Of a DNA stretch of 35,231 nt, positions 29,012 to 35,231 are shown piece by piece (within the stretch, counting starts at the first letter, position 1; each line of letters opens with the position of its first letter). Source of the DNA: Candidatus Nanoarchaeia archaeon (GTDB taxonomy: Archaea > Nanobdellota > Nanobdellia > Woesearchaeales > SKGA01); NCBI GenBank assembly GCA_028691765.1, contig JAQUYS010000006.1, forward strand, positions 1 to 35,231, written 5' to 3'. The translations under genes and the position numbers were made by a program. The notes below the pieces were generated by a model. The model searched no databases. It saw only the letters and a program-made list of their open reading frames with translations, and was not told the DNA's origin.

Positions 29012-29229
29012 TTCCGAATATGTCCTACATTCTATATTAAGCTCTTTTTCTTAATATAACTTCTTCCGAAAATGCAATGCGTTTTCCGAATTTGTCCTAT
29101 ATCTTTCATTAAAGCTTCTTTTTTATAAATAATTTCCTCGGAATATGTATTACATTTTCTAATTTTTTTCATTTCTAAACACCTTAGGTTCGCCATCATA
29201 TAAATATGAAGCTCGGAATATGTATTACA
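29012..29229 (+). repeat. Iteron-like degenerate repeats, five copies (29012, 29064, 29084, 29137, 29212), approximate consensus YTCSGAATATGTMYTACATT
   Basis: TTCCGAATATGTCCTACATT / TTCCGAAAATGCAATGCGTT / TTCCGAATTTGTCCTATATC / CTCGGAATATGTATTACATT / CTCGGAATATGTATTACAAA. Confidence 0.7.
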
Positions 29230-29435
29230 AATTAGAAAAGTTTGTTATTATTTATTATAGAAACTGATAAAAAGGCACCAAAAATTGATTCGTAGTTAAA
29301 TTTATATGTTTAATTTTAGAGATATAAACGATAAAAGATATTTATATTTTGTTAAAAATTTTCTTAAAACCCTATAAAACCTTGTTTAAAACAGAAATAT
29401 TTATATATTACTTATATATCTCTTATATTCTGACA

Positions 29436-30428
29436 ATGACAAACACAATATATTTTCCTCAAAAAAACTGGAATTTTTACGATACCTTACTTAAAAAATT
29501 AGGCAAATTAGATTCAAATTCATCCAATGAAAAATTCAATAAAGAAAATAAAGAAGCATATTTGTTTTTAGCAGACATAAATTTAATTAATATTAATTCA
29601 AATGGTTCTGAAATTTTATCCATTGAACTTTCCGAACTCGGACGAAAATATTATTTAAATAAATTTTGTACTAATGAAATTAATGAAGCAAATGATTTGA
29701 TAAAAACCACTCTTCTCAATTATTCGTTAGTTCAATTAATAATTCGACTTTTTTGGGGTAAATCGAATATTAATTCAGATAATGTTTTTAATTTGTTGAT
29801 TCATCATAAAATTAATTGTAAAAAACAATATATTGGAACTTTTTTATCATTATTGAATAAGTTTGAAATAATTACATATAGTAAAAAACATAATACTGTC
29901 AAAATTAATACGGAATCAATAGATATTTCAGAATCAAAAGATTATATTGTTTCTCCACAAACACCATATTCTAATTTGATGAAAATCAAACAAATGATTT
30001 CAGAAGGTAATGAAGAAATTTGTTGGTTTGAAAAACATTTTAGTCCAAAAATGTATGAATTATTGGCATCTTATTCCAATTGTAGCAGAATTAACAAAAT
30101 AAATTTATTAACAGGATATAATCAAATTACTGATGTGACTAGAAATGAATTTAAACGATTAAAACAAGAATTAAGTCATAAAGAAATTTCAATTGACCAT
30201 AAAATTTTGCTTGATAAAACTACAATTAATACCATTCATGGAAGATGGTTCATTTCAAAAGATAAAGTATTTAACATTCCTCCAATCAATACAGTTCTTC
30301 AAGGACAAGTAGATGAAATAATTTTAAGAAAATCTAAACCCGATTTTGAATCATGGTGGAAACAATCAAAAAATATAATTGATGATTGGAATGAAATTAA
30401 ATTAAAACTAGGTGAAAATAATGAATGA
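29436..30428 (+). CDS. Uncharacterised protein with PLD-like C-terminus (HGRW...N.PP...G..DEI); ATG 29436 preferred over track start 29349
   Basis: ISIDHKILLDKTTINTIHGRWFISKDKVFNIPPINTVLQGQVDEI; TATA-like AT run just upstream of ATG 29436. Confidence 0.6.
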   Translation: MTNTIYFPQKNWNFYDTLLKKLGKLDSNSSNEKFNKENKEAYLFLADINLININSNGSEILSIELSELGRKYYLNKFCTNEINEANDLIKTTLLNYSLVQLIIRLFWGKSNINSDNVFNLLIHHKINCKKQYIGTFLSLLNKFEIITYSKKHNTVKINTESIDISESKDYIVSPQTPYSNLMKIKQMISEGNEEICWFEKHFSPKMYELLASYSNCSRINKINLLTGYNQITDVTRNEFKRLKQELSHKEISIDHKILLDKTTINTIHGRWFISKDKVFNIPPINTVLQGQVDEIILRKSKPDFESWWKQSKNIIDDWNEIKLKLGENNE

Positions 30429-31245
30429 ATTTAATAATGAAGAAAATAAAACTAATGAATTAGAAACTGACAAAGATAATGATTCAACAAAAAGTACAAG
30501 AAGACGAATAAGTTTGGATAAAGTCTTACCTGATTATAGATTGACTAAATTAAAAGATCATCTAGACACAATTAAAGCATATGCCGTTGCGAGTAGTAAT
30601 GGGAATAAACCTCTCAAATATTTAGATTTTAAAGGTTTAGTGTCATTTCATGAACAAAAAGTTAGTGGTCTTAATAAATTTTTGGAATATTTAGGATTAA
30701 TAATGTCTGTGAAAGGAAAATCTGGACAATATCTGCCTACTAAAAATTTATTAGACTATCAGAAACAAATGGATTGGGAACAAGAAGAAGATGCTAAAAA
30801 AATACTGCAAAAAATACTTGTTGATACATGGTTTTACGAATCGGTTAAGAATGTTTTACTTATGAAACAGAAAGCCTCTTTAGGAGAATTAATACAAAAA
30901 CTAGGTCTAGAATCAGGAGCAGATCCTAAAACACACAATTCATCTTTGAAAATTTTAGTAGATTATTTAAAATTTGCAGATTTAATAAATGAAGAATCAG
31001 GAGAATTTTATTTGGTGAAAAAAACTGAAGTTAATGATGAAGTTAAAGTCACCATGCCTCTTCCAGAAGAAGAGTCTAAAAAGAATATAGACCCCACTTT
31101 AACTAAGTCTCAAAATAAATCTATTGATGAACAAAAAAAGCTTACACAATCATTACCAGTTAACTTGAACATTCATATCGATTCAAATATATCTGAAGAG
31201 AAATTAGATTTAATTATGAAAAAAATTAAAGAATATTGTAATTAA
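30421..31245 (+). CDS. Uncharacterised wHTH-like protein, translationally coupled to the upstream gene
   Basis: ASLGELIQKLGLESGADPKTHNSSLKILVDYLKFADLI is HTH-like; C-terminal LPVNLNIHIDSNISEEKLDLIMKKIKEY; ATG 30421 overlaps the upstream stop (30426-30428). Confidence 0.6.
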   Translation: MNEFNNEENKTNELETDKDNDSTKSTRRRISLDKVLPDYRLTKLKDHLDTIKAYAVASSNGNKPLKYLDFKGLVSFHEQKVSGLNKFLEYLGLIMSVKGKSGQYLPTKNLLDYQKQMDWEQEEDAKKILQKILVDTWFYESVKNVLLMKQKASLGELIQKLGLESGADPKTHNSSLKILVDYLKFADLINEESGEFYLVKKTEVNDEVKVTMPLPEEESKKNIDPTLTKSQNKSIDEQKKLTQSLPVNLNIHIDSNISEEKLDLIMKKIKEYCN

Positions 31246-31349
31246 TTATATTAAATTAATTATCACTGGACATTCTCGGACAATATTTATAAATCCCTCT
31301 AAACACCGTAAGATTACCGGATTTTCAAGGATCGATTATATTAAAGGGT

Positions 31350-32141
31350 GTGATTAAAATAAGGATTGTGAAAAATTTTAACGAATCTAAACCAATTCAA
31401 TTAATTCATGGAGATTGCATTAAAGTAATGCAACAACTACCTGAAAATTCAGTCGATATGATATTTGCAGACCCACCATATTTCCTTTCAAATGGAGGAA
31501 TTTCTTGTCAAAATGGACAAATGGTTTCAGTAAATAAAGCAGAATGGGATAAATCCAAAGGGCTTAAAGCAGATTTTCAATTTACAAATGAGTGGATTAA
31601 AGAAGCAAAACGAATTTTAAAAGAAAATGGCACAATTTGGATTTCTGGCACAATGCATAATATTTATCAAGTTGGTTTTGCATTACAATTAAACAATTTC
31701 AAATTATTAAACGAAATAAGTTGGTTTAAACCAAATGCTCCTCCAAATCTTTCATGCAAATACTTTGCTCATGCACACGAAACAATAATTTGGGCGAGAA
31801 AAAACGCCAAAATTCCACATTTTTTCAATTATGAAGTAATGAAGCAATGGAATGACAAAATCGCCTCAGAAGGCAAACAAATGCGAAGTGTTTGGAGCAT
31901 ACCTTTTACTCCAAAAGAAGAGAAAATTCAGGGTAGACATCCAACTCAAAAACCAATGGAGCTTTTAAAAAGAATAATTTCAGCTTCAACTGAAGAAGGA
32001 GCAGTTATTTTAGACCCTTTTAATGGTTCAGGAACGACAGGAGTTGTGGCTAAAATGCTAAATAGACAATATATTGGCATAGATCAAGAAAAAGAATTCC
32101 TTCAATTAACTGAAAGAAGGCTAAAAAATCAAAGTATTTAA
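31350..32141 (+). CDS. dpnA: DNA N6-adenine methyltransferase, DpnA-like (second DpnII methylase)
   Basis: ADPPYFLSNGG motif IV, DPFNGSGTTGVVAKML motif I; directly upstream of Dam-like and DpnII genes. Confidence 0.88.
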   Translation: MIKIRIVKNFNESKPIQLIHGDCIKVMQQLPENSVDMIFADPPYFLSNGGISCQNGQMVSVNKAEWDKSKGLKADFQFTNEWIKEAKRILKENGTIWISGTMHNIYQVGFALQLNNFKLLNEISWFKPNAPPNLSCKYFAHAHETIIWARKNAKIPHFFNYEVMKQWNDKIASEGKQMRSVWSIPFTPKEEKIQGRHPTQKPMELLKRIISASTEEGAVILDPFNGSGTTGVVAKMLNRQYIGIDQEKEFLQLTERRLKNQSI

Positions 32142-32153
32142 ATAATCTTCAAA

Positions 32154-32999
32154 ATGACAAATAATATGGGTGTGGAAATTCCAAAGTTTGTGAAATGGGC
32201 AGGTGGTAAAGGACAACTTATTGAACAATTTATTCCTTTATTTCCTACAAAATTTAATACATACATAGAACCATTTGTAGGAGGAGGAGCAGTTTTCTTT
32301 CACATAATACAAAATTACAAACCCAAAAAAATAATTCTTTCAGATATTAATGAAGAATTAATTAATACTTACAAAATTGTTAAAACAGATGTTGAAAGAT
32401 TAATTGTAGAATTAAAACAACATAAAGAATATCATTTAGCAGAAGGTAAAAAATATTATTTAACAATTAGAGCAACAAATCCTAATTCTCTTCCTCCATT
32501 AGAAAGAGCGGCGAGATTTATTTATTTAAACAAAACTTGTTTTAATGGATTATATCGAGTAAATTCTAAAGGAGAATTTAATGTTCCAATGGGAGCATAC
32601 AAAAATCCAGATATTGTTCAAGAAGATAGATTAAGAAAAGTTAACAAATTATTAAAAAATGTAACTTTGAAAATTATGTCTTTTGAAAAAGTTTTAACAT
32701 TAGCAAAAAAAGGAGATTTCATTTATTTTGATCCTCCTTATTATCCTTTGAAAAATAAAAATAGTTTCACAACATATACAAAAGATTCATTTATGGAACC
32801 TGAACAAGAATTACTTGCAGAGGTTTTCAAAAAGTTAGATAAAAAAGGATGCTTTGTAATGTTAAGTAATAGTAATACAAAATTTATTAAAGATTTATAC
32901 AAAAAATTTAAAATTAAAATAGTTAAAGCAACAAGAATGATTAATTGCGATGGAAAAAATCGTGGAAAAATTAATGAAGTTGTTGTAATGAATTATTAG
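32154..32999 (+). CDS. dpnM: Dam/DpnM-family DNA adenine methyltransferase (GATC)
   Basis: KWAGGKGQLIEQFIPLFP, YIEPFVGGGAVFF, LSDINEELINTY, FIYFDPPYYPL. Confidence 0.93.
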   Translation: MTNNMGVEIPKFVKWAGGKGQLIEQFIPLFPTKFNTYIEPFVGGGAVFFHIIQNYKPKKIILSDINEELINTYKIVKTDVERLIVELKQHKEYHLAEGKKYYLTIRATNPNSLPPLERAARFIYLNKTCFNGLYRVNSKGEFNVPMGAYKNPDIVQEDRLRKVNKLLKNVTLKIMSFEKVLTLAKKGDFIYFDPPYYPLKNKNSFTTYTKDSFMEPEQELLAEVFKKLDKKGCFVMLSNSNTKFIKDLYKKFKIKIVKATRMINCDGKNRGKINEVVVMNY

Positions 33000-33007
33000 G
33001 TGTTAAA

Positions 33008-33937
33008 ATGAAATATTTACAAACATATAAAAAATTAAATCTTAAAGATGAAAAAGAAGTATTTGATTATTTAATCAAAAACTTAAAAGAATCTATTTTT
33101 ACATGGGATTACTTTGTTGATTTCAAAAAAGCAAAAACAAATATTTCTTTAATTGAAAAAGAATTAAATTTACTTAATTTTTTAATAGGAAAATCAAACT
33201 TAGATAAAGAACTAATAGATTTAGTTACTGAATATCCTAAAATTAGAAAAGTTTTACCAATTCTTATCGCTATAAGACAAAGTAAAATGAAAGATTTACA
33301 AATAATAGATGACTTTGAAGAATTAGTTTCAGAAAATAAAATTGAATTATTTAATCCAAACAAACAATTAAGCAAAGAACTAAAAGAAGATTTAATTAAA
33401 TTCTTTGATGAATCTGGATTAAAACAAATTTTCCTAGATAAAAATATTAAGAATGTTGTTGATTATTGTTTTGGTGTTGAAGTTGGTATGGATACTAACG
33501 CTAGAAAAAACAGAACTGGAACTTCAATGGAAAGTATTGTTGAAGCAATATTAGAAAAATTCTGCAAAAGTAATAAATTAGAATTTATTTCACAAGCAAC
33601 ACAATCAAAAATAAAAGCAAAATGGAACTTCGATATTTCCTTAGATAAAACAGATAGAAGATTTGATTTTGCAGTATTTAATAAAGTAAAAAATAAATTA
33701 TTTTTATTAGAAACTAATTTTTATGGTGGAGGAGGTTCAAAACTAAAATCTACTGCAGGCGAATATCAATATTTATTTGATTTCTTAAAAAAACAAAACA
33801 TTGATTTAATTTGGGTAACTGATGGTGTTGGTTGGAAAACAACAACTAAATCTTTGTTTGAAACATTCTTGCATAACGAATATTTATTTAATATTGAATT
33901 AGTTAAACAAGGAGTTTTGAAAGAAATTATACTATGA
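33008..33937 (+). CDS. dpnB: Type II restriction endonuclease, DpnII family (GATC)
   Basis: FTWDYFVDFKKAKTNISLI...LNFLIGKSN, YPKIRKVLPILIAIR, GVEVGMDTNARKNRTGTSMESIVE, RFDFAVFNK..LFLLETNFYGGGGSKL. Confidence 0.93.
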   Translation: MKYLQTYKKLNLKDEKEVFDYLIKNLKESIFTWDYFVDFKKAKTNISLIEKELNLLNFLIGKSNLDKELIDLVTEYPKIRKVLPILIAIRQSKMKDLQIIDDFEELVSENKIELFNPNKQLSKELKEDLIKFFDESGLKQIFLDKNIKNVVDYCFGVEVGMDTNARKNRTGTSMESIVEAILEKFCKSNKLEFISQATQSKIKAKWNFDISLDKTDRRFDFAVFNKVKNKLFLLETNFYGGGGSKLKSTAGEYQYLFDFLKKQNIDLIWVTDGVGWKTTTKSLFETFLHNEYLFNIELVKQGVLKEIIL

Positions 33938-33949
33938 TGATTAAATAAA

Positions 33950-34795
33950 ATGGTAAACGAAAGTATAGAAGAACAAATACGAAAAGATTTATTGAAATCA
34001 GGTTTTCCTTTAGAATTAAATGTGGCTTCAATTTTAGAAGACAAAGGATGGAATGTTTTGCAAAATGAATATATTTCAGAAGGAGATCACGAATATGAAA
34101 TAGACATAATTGCTTTTAAAATATTCGAGGCAGAATATGAGAATATAACATTTAAATTGAGAACTAGATTTATTATAGAATGTAAAAAATCAGAAAAACA
34201 TCCTTGGGTGTTTTTTATGAGAGAAAAACAAGAATTTGATACGAGTTATAAATTATTAAAAAGGATATCTAATTTTGGAATTAATAGACCTTTTAGATTA
34301 AAAAGTAATGGTTCAAGCGAAGATATTAATTTTCTAAAAAATGAAATTGGTTATGATGATTTAAATGTGTTTAAATGGAATAATAAATCTACTAGTTATT
34401 GTCAAGCATTTAGAGATCCTAATAAAGAAAATCAAATATATTTTGCAATTAAATCGTTATTACGTAATTTAAAAATTATCCAAAATAAATTGAATAAATC
34501 CTTATATGATGGGCAATGGACAGAAATTTTTTTAAACATTGATTTTCCTGTTATTGTTTTAGATGGAAATTTATTCGAATGTTTTTTGAAGAAGGGTGAT
34601 TTGAAAATAAACTCTTCTTCCGAAATACCTTTCATTACAAATTATGGTGAAACTAATCAAGAAAAAATATTAATTAATATTCTGAAAATTAATCAATTGG
34701 AAAATTTTATTGAAAAAGTAGAGCAAGATTCACAAAAATTGTTCGACAAGTACTTGAAAGTAAAGTATGTGGATTCACACAAATTAAGAATGTAA
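33950..34795 (+). CDS. PD-(D/E)XK-like restriction endonuclease-fold protein appended to the DpnII operon
   Basis: GFPLELNVASILEDKGWNV...YEIDIIAFK...RTRFIIECKKSEKHPWVFF. Confidence 0.7.
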   Translation: MVNESIEEQIRKDLLKSGFPLELNVASILEDKGWNVLQNEYISEGDHEYEIDIIAFKIFEAEYENITFKLRTRFIIECKKSEKHPWVFFMREKQEFDTSYKLLKRISNFGINRPFRLKSNGSSEDINFLKNEIGYDDLNVFKWNNKSTSYCQAFRDPNKENQIYFAIKSLLRNLKIIQNKLNKSLYDGQWTEIFLNIDFPVIVLDGNLFECFLKKGDLKINSSSEIPFITNYGETNQEKILINILKINQLENFIEKVEQDSQKLFDKYLKVKYVDSHKLRM

Positions 34796-34857
34796 TATTT
34801 CTTTGAATCACAGTTTTTATAAATGATTTAGATGTGTCTCATGCTTGGTGATTTAAT

Positions 34858-35118
34858 ATGGGATTTACTGACAAAGATTGGCAAATGGTTGAAGATCTAA
34901 AGCAAGATATGTTAAAAAAATACAATTGTTCTACTATGGATGAATGCATTGCGAAATTGGAGAAAATGTTGAAAAATAAACAAGAAAATCCAAAAATCGA
35001 GAACTCACCACCCGTTGAAAACAATGACAACTTTTATAAAATCCAGCCCACTGAAATGTCTATAACAATCGAATTCAAAGGATTGAGACCGTGGAAAGGT
35101 ACATTGAGCCAAAAATAA
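34858..35118 (+). CDS. Hypothetical small acidic/helical protein
   Basis: 86-aa ORF with TATA-like TTTTTATAAATG and GGTGATTTAATATG start context. Confidence 0.5.
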   Translation: MGFTDKDWQMVEDLKQDMLKKYNCSTMDECIAKLEKMLKNKQENPKIENSPPVENNDNFYKIQPTEMSITIEFKGLRPWKGTLSQK

Positions 35119-35231
35119 ATTTTTTTGGTCGTCTTTCATTTTTACTCAGAATGACGACAGAACGCCACAAAATACAGAATTAAACCATATAAACCAGTAA
35201 CCACTTATAAGTAACAAACAAATAGAAACCT

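Noticed and set aside
29170-29200. Possible tRNA/att remnant around CACCTTAGGTTCGCCATC
   Set aside because: Only a T-loop-like GGTTCG fragment; no acceptor stem or cloverleaf could be drawn. No tRNA or rRNA was found in the window.
29012-29229. CRISPR-like array reading of the ~72-bp periodic repeats
   Set aside because: Repeat units are degenerate, spacing is irregular (20-75 bp) and no cas genes are in the window.
28455-29229. Archaeal integron (IntI plus attI/attC) hypothesis
   Set aside because: The recombinase is minimal with no visible IntI-specific insertion, and the repeats do not show attC-type imperfect hairpins; kept only as a generic recombinase/iteron observation.

Overview
AT-rich archaeal chromosomal segment, probably DPANN (Woesearchaeota/Pacearchaeota-like); the taxon is inferred from gene content only. 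Core: archaeal replication genes (Orc1/Cdc6, PolD small subunit DP1, intein-containing PolD large subunit DP2), aIF2-beta, an RNase P Rpp30-like subunit, an RsuA/RluB pseudouridine synthase, a SpoIIM-like membrane protein, an AP-endonuclease-like TIM barrel, and a giant Cys-rich secreted protein. A strong replication origin candidate lies at ~24,510-25,168: a 22-bp inverted repeat (1 mismatch) resembling Orc1/Cdc6 origin-recognition boxes flanks ~350 bp of extremely AT-rich DNA next to cdc6. Accessory content: five toxin-antitoxin-like loci on the left (HEPN/MNT, AbiE-like, RelBE-like, a nucleotidyltransferase plus micro-ORF, Fic). Right of the origin is an apparent integrated/defence region with two minimal tyrosine recombinases (one broken by an in-frame TAA), a membrane PD-(D/E)XK protein, an iteron-like repeat array, an uncharacterised overlapping two-gene cassette (PLD-like plus wHTH), and a complete DpnII-type (GATC) restriction-modification operon followed by an extra PD-(D/E)XK nuclease. 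Best candidates for something undescribed are the iteron/two-gene/DpnII block at 28.9-34.8 kb and the origin-adjacent split recombinase operon. All family calls come from reading motifs by eye; no searches were run.
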